Source of the DNA: an alpha proteobacterium HIMB5
Lineage (GTDB): Bacteria; Pseudomonadota; Alphaproteobacteria; Pelagibacterales; Pelagibacteraceae
NCBI GenBank assembly: GCA_000299095.1
Contig: CP003809.1
Coordinates: 496,001 to 560,000, forward strand
DNA length: 64,000 bases
Reading direction: 5' to 3'
Shown here: one piece after another, positions 51,223-60,801 of the stretch
Position numbering within the stretch: position 1 is the stretch's first letter
Layout: each line of letters starts with the position of its first letter
Program-made: the position numbers and the translations under genes
Notes under the pieces: model-generated
What the model was told of the DNA's origin: nothing
Seen by the model: the letters and a program-made list of their open reading frames with translations, nothing else
Database searches by the model: none

Positions 51223-52629
51223 ATGTTAAAATTAAGACTTAAGTATTTAAGCGTATTTTTCGCTTTAGTTTCAATATTATCTTTTTTTAATGTTCTCTAT
51301 TCATACTATTTTAATTTGTATTTAAACTTAGATACATATTTTTATACACTTATAATTTCATTAGTTATTTCTTTAACTTTCTATAAAATTAAAACTCAAG
51401 ATAATAAACCTAATATCTTTGATAAGATTTTAACAATTTTATTTGGATATTTTTTACTACCATTAGTTTTATCCATACCTTTTTATTTTAGTATTTATAA
51501 CATTACCTTTATAAATGCTCTTTTTGAGAGTGTTTCTGGATTTACTTCAACGGGATTTTCATCATTTGAAAATATAAAACACATCGATCAAAGTTTAATT
51601 ATATGGAGATCATCAATCCAATGGATCGGAGGCTTTTATTTTTTATTTTCAATTATCTTCTTAATCGATATTTATGATGAAAGTTTAAAGAAATCATTAA
51701 CTAATTTTTTTTCATTTAATAGTTCTGAAATAATAAAACAAACAAGTAAAATTTTTATATTATACTCATCTTTAACTTTTGTAATTTTTGTAATTTTAAA
51801 TTTACTCGATATTAGATCTTTTAATTCTTTAAATCTCTCAATGACAATCATATCATCTGGTGGTTTTTTACCGGTAAATGAGATATCAACAATTTTGAAT
51901 TCAGATATTAAGAAATTAGTTTTTTCATTATTAATGTTAATTTCTTATTTTAGTATTTTCTTTATTTATAATTTAATTTTTTTCAAAGAAAGAAATAAAG
52001 ATTTTTTTTATGAAGATTTTCATTTAGTTTTTTACTTAATAATCTTACTTTCAATTTTTTTCATTTTTTTTAGTTTTAATAGTGATTTTACTGATATCTT
52101 TTTTTCTATATCAAGCAGCATTTCTAATATTGGTTTTTCAACAGATATGCCTAATTTAAATTTAAGTTTTATTTATATTATATTGGTAATCATAGGAGGG
52201 TCTTTTTTTTCAACAAGCTCTGGCCTGAGATTTATAAGAATTTACACTTTACTGAAATTTTCTTTAAATCAGGTTCTTTCATTTAGTAAACCAAGAAATA
52301 TTTTTATGAGCAAATTAGCTTTTTCAAAAATAAATTTTAACTTTGATGTTATAAATAAATATTTTTTATCAATAATAATTTTTATTATATCTTTATTTTC
52401 TTTAACAATATTATTAAGTTTTTTTAATATAGAATTTGAGCAAAGTATGAAATTATCAGTTTTGACTTTGATGAATACTGTTAATTCTTCTTCTTACGGA
52501 TTAGGAGATTTTGATTTCAATAATCTTCATTTTCTCAACAAATACTGCTTAATAGTATTTATGATTATCGGGAGAATTGAATTATTGACAATTTTATTAA
52601 TTTTAAAAAAATATCTTTTTAAAAATTAA
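51223..52629 (+). CDS. trkH: Trk/Ktr potassium uptake protein TrkH
   Basis: Ion-conducting membrane subunit of the potassium transporter. The 468-residue product is highly hydrophobic with about 10-12 helices and shows pore-loop glycine motifs, for example SVSGFTSTGFSSF, SSGGFLPV and SNIGFSTDMPN, that form the selectivity filter. It completes the ntrY-ntrX-trkA-trkH run and is followed by tRNA-Arg after 33 bases. Confidence 0.93.
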   Translation: MLKLRLKYLSVFFALVSILSFFNVLYSYYFNLYLNLDTYFYTLIISLVISLTFYKIKTQDNKPNIFDKILTILFGYFLLPLVLSIPFYFSIYNITFINALFESVSGFTSTGFSSFENIKHIDQSLIIWRSSIQWIGGFYFLFSIIFLIDIYDESLKKSLTNFFSFNSSEIIKQTSKIFILYSSLTFVIFVILNLLDIRSFNSLNLSMTIISSGGFLPVNEISTILNSDIKKLVFSLLMLISYFSIFFIYNLIFFKERNKDFFYEDFHLVFYLIILLSIFFIFFSFNSDFTDIFFSISSSISNIGFSTDMPNLNLSFIYIILVIIGGSFFSTSSGLRFIRIYTLLKFSLNQVLSFSKPRNIFMSKLAFSKINFNFDVINKYFLSIIIFIISLFSLTILLSFFNIEFEQSMKLSVLTLMNTVNSSSYGLGDFDFNNLHFLNKYCLIVFMIIGRIELLTILLILKKYLFKN

Positions 52630-52662
52630 TTTTGTAATATATAGATGAAATTAATTCAAATT

Positions 52663-52739
52663 GCGCCCTTAGCTCAGCTGGATAGAGCATCGGTTTTCTA
52701 AACCGAGGGTCGTAGGTTCGAATCCTTCAGGGCGCGCCA
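52663..52739 (+). tRNA. tRNA-Arg (anticodon TCT)
   Basis: A 77-base cloverleaf with acceptor stem GCGCCCT/AGGGCGC, D-arm GCTC/GAGC, anticodon stem TCGGT/ACCGA around the loop TTTCTAA (anticodon TCT, reading AGA/AGG), T-loop TTCGAAT, discriminator G and encoded CCA. AGA is the main Arg codon of this AT-rich genome. The T-stem GTAGG/CCTTC has one T-T mismatch at its second pair. Confidence 0.95.
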
Positions 52740-52870
52740 TTAAATTTTTACCGTATATAGTGTCCTTTTTGCTCTTGCGCTGTGTTTATGAACATGATTA
52801 AATTCTGCGAATTCAAATTAAAATTTGGATTATTTGTTAACAAATAAATAAATAAACAAAAGGAAGAATA
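52740..52870 (+). promoter_or_regulatory. Upstream region of aapJ with an 18-bp perfect palindrome
   Basis: This 131-base spacer precedes the amino-acid binding protein gene. It contains the perfect palindrome TTATTTGTTAACAAATAA (52830-52847), 23 bases before the ATG, followed by a short AATA tandem tract and a good ribosome-binding site (AGGAAG, 52861-52866). A weak promoter pair, TTGCGC then TTAAAT with a 17-base spacer, lies around 52775-52803. The palindrome may be an operator, but no regulator can be assigned. Confidence 0.5.
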
Positions 52871-53911
52871 ATGTTTAAATACTTAAAACAATTTACTTCT
52901 TTAGTAGCAATGGTTGCTGTGTTGTTTACTTTTACAACAGAGTCTATGGCTGCTAAAAAATCTAAAACTCTTAAAAACACTCAAAAGAAAGGTTTTGTAA
53001 GATGTGGAGTATCTCAAGGTCTTCCAGGATTTTCTAATGCTGATGCATCAGGAAATTGGACTGGTGTAGACGTTGATGTATGTAGAGCGGTAGCTGCTGC
53101 AGTATTAGGTGATGCAAATAAAGTAAAATTTACACCACTAAGTGCTAAAGAAAGATTTACAGCTCTAACTTCTGGTGAAATTGATATCTTATCAAGAAAC
53201 ACAACTTGGACACTTTCTAGAGACGCTGACATTGGTCTTACTTTCGTAGGTGTAAACTTCTACGATGGTCAAGGTTTCATGGTTAGAAAAAGCTCAGGAA
53301 TTACTTCAACAAGTCAATTCAAAAATGGTATCTCTGCTTGTACAAACATTGGTACTACTACAGAGCTAAACATGAGAGACTTCTTTAATTCAAAAGGAAT
53401 TTCTTATGAGCCAGTAGCTTTTGAAAAAGCTGACGAAGTTGTTGCTGCATACGATGCAGGTAGATGTGATACTTACACTACTGATAAATCTGGATTAGCT
53501 GCTCAAAGAACTAAAATGAGCAACCCAGATGAGCACATTGTATTACCAGAAACAATTTCTAAAGAGCCATTAGGTCCAGTTGTTAGACAAGGTGATGCTG
53601 TGTGGGAAGATATCGTAAGATGGTCTTTAAACACTATGATCGAAGCTGAGGAATATGGAATTACTTCAGCAAATGCAGATTCTATGAAAACTTCAGACAA
53701 TCCAGCAATTAAAAGATTAGTTGGTGCTGAAGGTGAATTAGGTGCTGCTTTTGGTCTAGACAATGAGTGGAGCTTAAGAATTATTAAGCAAGTAGGTAAC
53801 TACGGTGAAAGTTATAAGAGAAATATAGCTGACACAGGAATTTTACCAGACAGAGGTCCAAACCAATTATGGACTAAAGGTGGAATTCTTTATGTACCAC
53901 CTGCAAGATAA
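52871..53911 (+). CDS. aapJ: General L-amino acid ABC transporter, periplasmic binding protein (AapJ/BztA/YhdW family)
   Basis: Periplasmic receptor for polar/general amino acids. The 346-residue product has a signal peptide (to about residue 27, cleavage near SMA-A), the family segment GFVRCGVSQGLPGFSNAD near the mature N-terminus, a class 3 solute-binding fold with TALTSGEIDILSRNTTWT, and a C-terminal NQLWTKGGILYVPPAR typical of AapJ. Codon use is less AT-extreme than in neighbours, as expected for a highly expressed protein. A strong ribosome-binding site and a downstream hairpin suggest it is made in excess over the rest of the transporter. Confidence 0.95.
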   Translation: MFKYLKQFTSLVAMVAVLFTFTTESMAAKKSKTLKNTQKKGFVRCGVSQGLPGFSNADASGNWTGVDVDVCRAVAAAVLGDANKVKFTPLSAKERFTALTSGEIDILSRNTTWTLSRDADIGLTFVGVNFYDGQGFMVRKSSGITSTSQFKNGISACTNIGTTTELNMRDFFNSKGISYEPVAFEKADEVVAAYDAGRCDTYTTDKSGLAAQRTKMSNPDEHIVLPETISKEPLGPVVRQGDAVWEDIVRWSLNTMIEAEEYGITSANADSMKTSDNPAIKRLVGAEGELGAAFGLDNEWSLRIIKQVGNYGESYKRNIADTGILPDRGPNQLWTKGGILYVPPAR

Positions 53912-53928
53912 TTGCACATTTAATTAAT

Positions 53929-53962
53929 TAAAAAGGGCTAGATTTTTCTAGCCCTTTTTTTT
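53929..53962 (+). terminator. Intrinsic terminator/attenuator between aapJ and aapQ
   Basis: An 11-bp perfect stem, AAAAGGGCTAG (53931-53941) and CTAGCCCTTTT (53948-53958), encloses a 6-base ATTTTT loop and runs into a T tract to 53962. The A-tail/U-tail form is that of a Rho-independent terminator. Because aapQ starts 12 bases later with little room for a new promoter, read-through is probably partial, lowering permease and ATPase expression relative to the binding protein. Confidence 0.85.
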
Positions 53963-53974
53963 ATAAATCCATTA

Positions 53975-55126
53975 ATGAATTTAAAGTTAAAAAATCTCAT
54001 TCCACAATTAATTACTCTTCTGTTCGTTGTAGCAATTTTTGGTTTCTTTTCTTACAACGCTCAAGTCAATATGGAAAATAGAGGTATTGATTTTGGTTAT
54101 GGTTTTTTATCACAAGAATCTTCATTTGATGTTCAATTCTCATTAATAGAATATGATGGATCTCACTCATATTTTAGAGCTTATTTAGTTGGATTATTAA
54201 ATACAATATTAGTTTCAGTTATAGGAATTATTTTTGCAACTATTTTGGGAGTGATAGTTGGTGTAGCAAGATTATCTCCTAATTATTTAATTAATAATTT
54301 TGCAGCTTTTTATGTAGAATTTTTTAGAAATATTCCTTTACTGCTGCAAATATTTTTTTGGTATTTTGCTGCATTAAGAGCACTACCTTTACCTCAAGAT
54401 GCAGAAGCAATTTTTGGGGTTTTCTTCTTAACTATTAAAGGCTTATACGTACCTGCTTTTGTGTGGGAAAATTTTAATATTTTCTTTTATTCAATTGTTG
54501 CTGCTGTAATAGCAATTGTAGTTATAAGAATTCATGCAAAAAAAGTTCAAGAAACTCAAGGAAAACAATTACCTGTTCTTTGGATTTCTATAGGTTTGAT
54601 TTTGATATTACCTCTTTTAAGCTTTTTAATTGGAGGTGTAAGTCTTTCATTTGAAATTCCAAAATTAAAACAACTAGCAACCACTTCATTCATTTATGAA
54701 GGTGGTGTAAGTTTACCTCCAGAATTAATTGCTCTCACATTGTCATTATCTCTTTACACAGCTACGTTCATCGCTGAATGTGTTAGAGCTGGTATTCAAG
54801 GTGTAGGAAAAGGCCAAAAAGAAGCTGCTGCATCTATTGGTTTAACACCTAATCAAGTTTTAAAATTAGTTGTTATGCCTCAAGCATTAAGAATTATAAT
54901 TCCGCCAACAACTAATCAATATTTAAATTTAACTAAAAATTCATCTTTAGCAGCAGCAATTGCATATCCTGACTTAGTTTTAGTTTTTGCAGGTACAGCT
55001 TTAATGCAAACTGGTAAAGCGATCGAGATAGTTTCAATTACAATGTTAACTTATTTAAGTTTAAGTATTTCAATCTCTATTTTAATGAATTGGTACAATA
55101 AAAAAATTGCTATTAAGGAAAAATAA
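53975..55126 (+). CDS. aapQ: General L-amino acid ABC transporter permease (AapQ/BztB family)
   Basis: Inner-membrane permease of the amino acid importer. The 383-residue product has about eight helices, the His/Glu/Gln/Arg/opine transporter motif EFFRNIPLLLQIFFWY, and the ATPase-coupling EAA-type loop (GQKEAAASIGLTPNQVLKLVVMPQALRIIIPP region). A long insertion between the first helices is typical of AapQ/BztB. It is 3 bases from aapM. Confidence 0.94.
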   Translation: MNLKLKNLIPQLITLLFVVAIFGFFSYNAQVNMENRGIDFGYGFLSQESSFDVQFSLIEYDGSHSYFRAYLVGLLNTILVSVIGIIFATILGVIVGVARLSPNYLINNFAAFYVEFFRNIPLLLQIFFWYFAALRALPLPQDAEAIFGVFFLTIKGLYVPAFVWENFNIFFYSIVAAVIAIVVIRIHAKKVQETQGKQLPVLWISIGLILILPLLSFLIGGVSLSFEIPKLKQLATTSFIYEGGVSLPPELIALTLSLSLYTATFIAECVRAGIQGVGKGQKEAAASIGLTPNQVLKLVVMPQALRIIIPPTTNQYLNLTKNSSLAAAIAYPDLVLVFAGTALMQTGKAIEIVSITMLTYLSLSISISILMNWYNKKIAIKEK

Positions 55127-55129
55127 TTA

Positions 55130-56572
55130 ATGTCAAAGATAAATTTTATGAAACCTGATAAAGAAAACTTGAATACATTCTTGTATTTAGGGTCAGCTTT
55201 ATTTTTTATTGGTGTTTTAGATGTTTTTTTAAATGCGTTTTTTGCATCAAATATTACTGGATTTTTACCTACAACATTAAGTTTTTTATTTCCACTTATT
55301 ATTGGTTTTATCGGTTTGTATTTTATTAGAATTGAAAACAGCGGAATTAAATATTTAGATTTGATCAATAAGAATATTAACACCACAAATTTCAATGCAA
55401 TTTTATCGTTATTAATTATCTTTATAATTATTAAATCAACCCCGCCCATATTTAGTTGGTTTATTGCAGATGCTAGCTTTGCAGGAGACAGTAAAGATGT
55501 TTGTTCAGGAACAGGTGCTTGTTGGACTTACATTAAAGTTTGGTTTAGAAGATTTTTATATGGAATGTACCCTAATGCTGAACAGTGGAGAATAAATTTA
55601 TCTTTTATAGCTTTAGCTTTACTTGGTTCAGTTGGATATTTTGCTACAGAGAAATTTAAGAAATATCTAACTTTATATTATGTGGTAATTTATCCATTTA
55701 TTGCTTTTTTATTTATCTTTTTCTTTATTTCGGGTGGACCTGTATTTTTTGATTTTTCTTACGGAATAATCGCTGCAATAATTTCAATAATATTTGGTTT
55801 CTTTATTCCTAGTAAATATAAATTTTACTATTTCTTATTAGTTCCAATATCTCTTTATATACTTTTAAAGTATTTCATATTTTATGAGGAATTAATTGAA
55901 TTAGGAAAGCTAGATGGTTTGAATTGGGTTGAGACAGGTGCTTGGGGAGGTTTATCTTTAACTTTCATTATATCATTTTTCTGTTTAATTTTCTGTTTTC
56001 CAATTGGAATGGCATTTGCTTTAGGTAGAAGATCAAGTTTTCCAATTATTAGATATATTTCTGTCGGATTTATTGAATTTTGGAGAGGCGTTCCGTTAAT
56101 TACTGTTTTATTTATGTCAGCAGTAATGTTCCCAATGTTTTTACCAGAAGATTTCTTTATTGATAAACTAGTAAGAGCAATTATCGCAATTTCATTATTT
56201 GAAGCCGCATATGTAGCTGAAGTTATAAGGGGTGGTCTTCAAGCTTTACCAAGAGGTCAATATGAAGCTGCAAAATCTTTAGGTATGGGTTATTGGAAAA
56301 TGCATATTTTTGTAATCCTTCCACAAGCTTTAAAATTAGTAATACCTGGTATCGCTAATACTTTTTTAGCTTTAGTAAAAGATACTCCATTAATTTTTGT
56401 TGTTGGATTATTAGAAATTGTTGGAATGTTAAATTTAGCAAAAACTAATCCAGAATGGTTAGGTTTTGCAATGGAAGGCTATGTATTTGCTGCAATAATT
56501 TTCTGGATTATTTGTTATGCAATGAGTAAATATAGCTATAATTTAGAGAAAAAATATAAAACGGAAAGATAA
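55130..56572 (+). CDS. aapM: General L-amino acid ABC transporter permease (AapM/BztC family)
   Basis: Second permease subunit. The 480-residue product has an extended N-terminal membrane region (about five helices) specific to AapM, then the transport core with EFWRGVPLITVLFMSAVMFP and the coupling loop ALPRGQYEAAKSLGMGYWKM. Its end is 3 bases from the ATPase gene. Confidence 0.94.
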   Translation: MSKINFMKPDKENLNTFLYLGSALFFIGVLDVFLNAFFASNITGFLPTTLSFLFPLIIGFIGLYFIRIENSGIKYLDLINKNINTTNFNAILSLLIIFIIIKSTPPIFSWFIADASFAGDSKDVCSGTGACWTYIKVWFRRFLYGMYPNAEQWRINLSFIALALLGSVGYFATEKFKKYLTLYYVVIYPFIAFLFIFFFISGGPVFFDFSYGIIAAIISIIFGFFIPSKYKFYYFLLVPISLYILLKYFIFYEELIELGKLDGLNWVETGAWGGLSLTFIISFFCLIFCFPIGMAFALGRRSSFPIIRYISVGFIEFWRGVPLITVLFMSAVMFPMFLPEDFFIDKLVRAIIAISLFEAAYVAEVIRGGLQALPRGQYEAAKSLGMGYWKMHIFVILPQALKLVIPGIANTFLALVKDTPLIFVVGLLEIVGMLNLAKTNPEWLGFAMEGYVFAAIIFWIICYAMSKYSYNLEKKYKTER

Positions 56573-56575
56573 TTT

Positions 56576-57310
56576 ATGTCAGATAGCATTATTCAAATTA
56601 AAAATGTAAATAAGTGGTTTGGAGATTTCCAAGTTTTAAAAGACATAAATTTAGAAGTAAATTCTCAGCAAAAAATAGTTGTTTGTGGACCATCTGGATC
56701 AGGTAAATCTACATTAATTAGATGTATAAACAGACTAGAGGAACATCAACAAGGTGACATCATAGTTGATGGAACAACTTTAACAGAAGATACAAAAAAT
56801 ATTGAACAAATTAGAGCAGAAGTTGGAATGGTATTCCAACAATTCAATTTATTTCCACATTTATCAATTTTAGACAACTGCACATTAGCTCCAATTTGGG
56901 TTAAAAAATTACCAAAAAAAGAAGCAGAAGAAATTGCCCTAAAACACTTAGAAAGAGTGCAAATTTTAGATCAAGCACAGAAATATCCTGGTCAATTATC
57001 AGGTGGTCAACAACAAAGGGTAGCCATTGCTAGAGCTTTATGTATGAAACCAAAAATTATGTTATTTGATGAACCTACATCAGCTCTTGATCCAGAAATG
57101 ATTAAAGAAGTATTAGATGTAATGGTTGATTTAGCTAATGAAGGTATGACAATGATAGTAGTAACTCATGAAATGGGTTTTGCAAAAGAAGTTGCGGATC
57201 AAATGATATTTATGGATGAGGGTATGATTGTTGAAAAAGCAGAAACAAAAGAATTTTTTGCTAATCCAAAGAGCGATAGAACAAAACTTTTCTTAAGCCA
57301 GATACTATAA
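56576..57310 (+). CDS. aapP: General L-amino acid ABC transporter ATP-binding protein (AapP/BztD family)
   Basis: ATPase subunit of the importer. It has 244 residues with Walker [11 protein letters not shown]-loop [12 protein letters not shown], signature LSGGQQQR, Walker [16 protein letters not shown] and the switch His in VVTHEMGF, all standard for the polar amino acid uptake family. It is last gene of the aapJQMP operon. Confidence 0.95.
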   Translation: MSDSIIQIKNVNKWFGDFQVLKDINLEVNSQQKIVVCGPSGSGKSTLIRCINRLEEHQQGDIIVDGTTLTEDTKNIEQIRAEVGMVFQQFNLFPHLSILDNCTLAPIWVKKLPKKEAEEIALKHLERVQILDQAQKYPGQLSGGQQQRVAIARALCMKPKIMLFDEPTSALDPEMIKEVLDVMVDLANEGMTMIVVTHEMGFAKEVADQMIFMDEGMIVEKAETKEFFANPKSDRTKLFLSQIL

Positions 57311-57327
57311 TCAGCGTCAATTTACAC

Positions 57328-57390
57328 CTCAAGTACTCTAAAATTGCATACAACTTTTACTTGACGTCAAGTACTTAATTTAAGTTTTTT
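57328..57390 (+). promoter_or_regulatory. Palindromic region between aapP and the XRE regulator (operator and/or terminator)
   Basis: The 164-base spacer holds the perfect 14-bp palindrome ACTTGACGTCAAGT (57359-57372). The octamer CAAGTACT occurs twice in direct orientation (57330-57337 and 57368-57375), 38 bases apart, followed by ACTTAATTTAAGT and a 7-base T run. Repeated palindromes about 100 bases before an XRE gene suggest an autoregulatory operator, but the hairpin plus T run could equally terminate the aap operon. The sequence alone does not settle it. Confidence 0.5.
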
Positions 57391-57474
57391 TAATAAAATA
57401 AATAATTTTATTGTTGCAGAAGGTTTAAAAAACAGGTTGAATTCTATTTATATAAAATATTAAGAGGGGTCTTA

Positions 57475-57846
57475 ATGGAAGATAATTTTAACAAGCATCT
57501 AGGCAATAAACTTAAACTTAGAAGATTAGCATTAGGTTTAACACAAACAAAAGTCGCAAAAGCAATCAACGTAACTTTTCAACAAATACAGAAATATGAA
57601 AAAGGCACAAATGGAGTAAGTTCTATTAGATTACTTCAACTATCTAACTACTTAAAAGTGCCAATAAATTATTTTTTTGAAGATTTTTCAGAATATCTTG
57701 TGAATTTAGAAAAATCACAGGAAGGTCATATGAATGTAAACTATAACTTTTTAGCAAAAGTATATTCAGAATTGACACCTGATCAAAAAAATAAGTTTAG
57801 CAAAACTCTTCAGGTTAATAATCCAGGAATTTCAAAAGCAGTCTAA
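57475..57846 (+). CDS. XRE-family helix-turn-helix transcriptional regulator
   Basis: A 123-residue DNA-binding protein. The HTH_3 domain spans about residues 10-68 (LGNKLKLRRLALGLTQTKVA, then VTFQQIQKYEKGTNGVSSIRLL, then LSNYLKVPINYFFEDF). The remaining 50 residues have no recognisable ligand or enzyme domain. It has a good ribosome-binding site (GAGGGG, 57463-57468). Its targets are unknown; its own upstream palindromes are candidates. Similar short XRE proteins are common in alphaproteobacteria. Confidence 0.9.
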   Translation: MEDNFNKHLGNKLKLRRLALGLTQTKVAKAINVTFQQIQKYEKGTNGVSSIRLLQLSNYLKVPINYFFEDFSEYLVNLEKSQEGHMNVNYNFLAKVYSELTPDQKNKFSKTLQVNNPGISKAV

Positions 57847-57850
57847 TTTT

Positions 57851-57926
57851 TGGCTCCTCGGGCAGGACTCGAACCTGCGACCAATTGATTAACAGTCAAC
57901 TGCTCTACCAACTGAGCTACCGAGGA
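57851..57926 (-). tRNA. tRNA-Asn (anticodon GTT)
   Basis: A 76-base cloverleaf on the minus strand: acceptor TCCTCGG/CCGAGGA, D-arm GCTC/GAGC, anticodon loop CTGTTAA (anticodon GTT), T-arm GCAGG-TTCGAGT-CCTGC, discriminator G and encoded CCA. All stems pair well. It lies 53 bases downstream of tRNA-Cys on the same strand. Confidence 0.97.
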
Positions 57927-57979
57927 ATGTAAAAACCTTCAACTTACTTTTTTTTCTAATTAAAACAAGAACATTTTTG

Positions 57980-58053
57980 TGGAGGCAACGCCCGGAATCG
58001 AACCGGGGTACAAGGATTTGCAATCCTCTGCGTAACCATTCCGCCACGTTGCC
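57980..58053 (-). tRNA. tRNA-Cys (anticodon GCA)
   Basis: A 74-base cloverleaf on the minus strand: acceptor GGCAACG/CGTTGCC, anticodon loop TTGCAAA (anticodon GCA), T-arm CCCGG-TTCGATT-CCGGG, encoded CCA and the T73 discriminator expected for tRNA-Cys, which fixed the 5' end. It is probably co-transcribed with tRNA-Asn. Confidence 0.97.
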
Positions 58054-58091
58054 TTATGATACTCAAAATAAGTTACAATTGCTTTATAATT

Positions 58092-58129
58092 AAATTAAAT
58101 CAATAGTCTATTAAATAACGATTTAATTT
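58092..58129. repeat. Inverted repeat in the tRNA-Cys / valS spacer
   Basis: AAATTAAATC (58092-58101) and GATTTAATTT (58120-58129) form a perfect 10-bp inverted repeat with an 18-base spacer in the 120-base divergent region that must hold promoters for tRNA-Cys and valS. It is nearly pure A/T, so folding is weak and chance is a real possibility. Confidence 0.3.
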
Positions 58130-58173
58130 GATTATTGTTAATTTAGATTATTAAATTATAAACTAATTCTCTC

Positions 58174-60801
58174 ATGAGTAGTGATAAATATATACATTCT
58201 GATGTCGAAGATAGAATTTATTCCTATTGGGAAAAAAATGGTTTATTCAAACCAAAAAAGAATTCAAAAAAATATTCTATAGTTATCCCACCTCCAAATG
58301 TAACTGGAAGTTTGCATATGGGACATGCTTTAAATAATTCTATTCAAGATTTACTAGTTAGATATTACCGAATGAATAACTATGAAACTTTATGGCAACC
58401 AGGAACTGACCATGCTGGTATAGCTACACAAGCCTTGGTGGAGAGAAAATTAGAAAATGAAAATATAAATAAAAATGATATTGGAAGAGAAAAATTTATT
58501 GAAAAAGTTTGGGAATGGAAAAATCAGTATGGCGATATCATAATAAACCAACTAAAAAAATTAGGTTGTTCATGTGATTGGAGTAGAAATGCATTTACAA
58601 TGGATGAAAATCTCTCAAAATCAGTAATTAAAGTTTTCGTTGATCTTCATAAAAAAGGATTAATTTATAAAGCTAAGAAATTAGTAAATTGGGATACTGT
58701 TCTTAAAACTGCAATTTCAGATTTAGAAGTTGATCAAAGAGAAATGAATTCTTTGATTTATTACATTAAATATCCAATAGATAATTCTGATCAATTTATC
58801 ACTATTGCTACAACTAGACCTGAAACAATGTTAGGTGATACCGCAATTGCAGTAAACCCAACTGACAAAAGATTTAAATCATTTGTTGGCAAAACTGTAA
58901 CAATTCCAATTGTAGGAAGAAAAATTAAGATTATTGAAGATGATTATGCTGATCCCGAACAAGGGACAGGTGCTCTTAAAATTACACCAGCACATGATTT
59001 TAATGACTATGATGTAGGTTCTAGGAATAATCTAGAGATAATTAATGTATTTACTGAAGAAGGAAAAATTAATGAAAATGCTCCAAAGGAATATATTGGC
59101 CTTAATAGATTTGATGCAAGAAAGAAAATCTTAAAAGAATTAAAAGAAAAAGATTTTTTTGTAAAAGAAGAAAACATTAACAATAAAGTTCCTTATGGAG
59201 ATAGATCTAACTCTGTTATTGAACCTTATTTAACTGATCAATGGTTTGTGGATGCAGAAAAATTAGCAATCAAAGCTAAAGAGATAGTTAACAATAAAAA
59301 AACAAATTTTTTTCCAGAAAACTGGTCAAAGACATACTTTCAATGGATGAACAATATTGAGCCTTGGTGTATTTCAAGACAACTTTGGTGGGGACATCAA
59401 ATACCTGCTTGGTATGGTCCAGATGAAGAAATCTTTGTTGCTGAAAATGAAGATGATGCAAAAAAACAAGCCAAAGAATTTTACAAAAAGGATGTTGAAT
59501 TAAATAGAGATCCTGATGTTTTAGATACTTGGTTTTCATCAGGGCTTTGGCCTTTTGCAACTTTAGGATGGCCTGAAAAAACAGAAGAGTTAAACAAGTT
59601 TTATCCAACAACAGTTCTTGTAACTGGTTTTGATATTATATTTTTCTGGGTTGCTCGAATGATGATGTTTGGAATGGAATTTTTAAATAAAGAACCATTT
59701 AAAGATATTTATGTTCATGCATTAGTTAGAGATGAAAAGGGTCAAAAGATGTCAAAGTCTAAAGGAAATGTTATTGATCCTTTAGATTTAATAAACCAAT
59801 ATAGTGCCGATGCATTAAGATTTACTTTATTGTCAATGGCATCACCAGGTACAGATGTAAAATTATCAGAAGACAGAGTTAAGGGTTATAGAAATTTTTT
59901 AAATAAATTATGGAATGCTAATAATTTTTTAATAACTAATAAGTGTGATTTTTCATCAACAAATGAAGTGCCTAAATTATCTTTAAATATTAATAAATGG
60001 ATCTATTCAGAATTAATACAAACTAAAAATACTATTGAAAAAAATCTTAAAGATTATCGTTTTGATGAGGCAGCAAAAAATGCATATAAATTTGCATGGA
60101 ATTCATATTGTGATTGGTATTTAGAACTATCAAAAACAATACTATTTTCAAATAAAGAAGAAGATATTAATGAGGTTAAAAAAGTATCTTCTTATGTTTT
60201 TAAACAGATTTTAGTGATGCTCCATCCATTTATTCCGTTTGTGACAGAGGAAATATGGTTAAAAAATAAATTTGATAATTCAGGTAAAGATTTTTTAATG
60301 CATTACAATTGGCCATCTGGTGAAGCGAATATTGATCAATCTCAAAAAGATGTAGAAAAAATTATTGATATTATTTCTGAAATTAGATCATTTAAAAATG
60401 AATTAAATGTAAGCCCTGGGTCTTTTACAACAATATCAATTAGTAATTTGTCTAAAGAAACTAAGAACTTTATAAATGAAAATAGTACTGTTTTGAAAAA
60501 ACTTGGAAGAGTTAATGAGTTTTTAGAAGATGATCAAAATAAATCATCTGGATCAATGGTGATATCAGGTGAAATTTATAAGGTTTATTTCGATGAAAAT
60601 GTAAATTTAACTTTAATTAAAGAAAATTTAGTAAAAAAACAAAGCAAATTAAAAGAAGAAGCTGACAAAATATCGAAGAGATTATCAAACAAAGGTTTCG
60701 TAGACAGAGCCCCAAAAGATATTGTTGAACAAGAAAAATCTAATTATAATAATTTAGAAAATGATATAAAAAAATTATCACTAACTATTGAAAGCTTATA
60801 A
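58174..60801 (+). CDS. valS: Valyl-tRNA synthetase
   Basis: Class I synthetase charging tRNA-Val. The 875-residue product has the HIGH motif in [16 protein letters not shown], the CP1 editing domain with [23 protein letters not shown] (KMSKS), the anticodon-binding helical domain and a C-terminal coiled coil (about 810-875). Length is normal. It overlaps ilvD by 1 base. Confidence 0.97.
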   Translation: MSSDKYIHSDVEDRIYSYWEKNGLFKPKKNSKKYSIVIPPPNVTGSLHMGHALNNSIQDLLVRYYRMNNYETLWQPGTDHAGIATQALVERKLENENINKNDIGREKFIEKVWEWKNQYGDIIINQLKKLGCSCDWSRNAFTMDENLSKSVIKVFVDLHKKGLIYKAKKLVNWDTVLKTAISDLEVDQREMNSLIYYIKYPIDNSDQFITIATTRPETMLGDTAIAVNPTDKRFKSFVGKTVTIPIVGRKIKIIEDDYADPEQGTGALKITPAHDFNDYDVGSRNNLEIINVFTEEGKINENAPKEYIGLNRFDARKKILKELKEKDFFVKEENINNKVPYGDRSNSVIEPYLTDQWFVDAEKLAIKAKEIVNNKKTNFFPENWSKTYFQWMNNIEPWCISRQLWWGHQIPAWYGPDEEIFVAENEDDAKKQAKEFYKKDVELNRDPDVLDTWFSSGLWPFATLGWPEKTEELNKFYPTTVLVTGFDIIFFWVARMMMFGMEFLNKEPFKDIYVHALVRDEKGQKMSKSKGNVIDPLDLINQYSADALRFTLLSMASPGTDVKLSEDRVKGYRNFLNKLWNANNFLITNKCDFSSTNEVPKLSLNINKWIYSELIQTKNTIEKNLKDYRFDEAAKNAYKFAWNSYCDWYLELSKTILFSNKEEDINEVKKVSSYVFKQILVMLHPFIPFVTEEIWLKNKFDNSGKDFLMHYNWPSGEANIDQSQKDVEKIIDIISEIRSFKNELNVSPGSFTTISISNLSKETKNFINENSTVLKKLGRVNEFLEDDQNKSSGSMVISGEIYKVYFDENVNLTLIKENLVKKQSKLKEEADKISKRLSNKGFVDRAPKDIVEQEKSNYNNLENDIKKLSLTIESL

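Noticed and set aside
52842..52859. AATA tandem tract before aapJ considered as a phase-variable repeat
   Set aside because: Only about four units, not in a coding frame, and common by chance in DNA of this composition.
55051..55449. 132-residue open frame on the minus strand across aapQ/aapM
   Set aside because: Hydrophobic and lysine-rich because it is the complement of membrane-protein codons; it crosses two real genes and has no ribosome-binding site.
57475..57846. XRE regulator with adjacent tRNAs considered as the edge of an integrated element
   Set aside because: No integrase, no duplicated tRNA end as an attachment site, and no compositional shift; tRNA genes are complete with CCA.
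59288..59611. 107-residue minus-strand frame inside valS
   Set aside because: Fully contained in the conserved synthetase core with no independent support.
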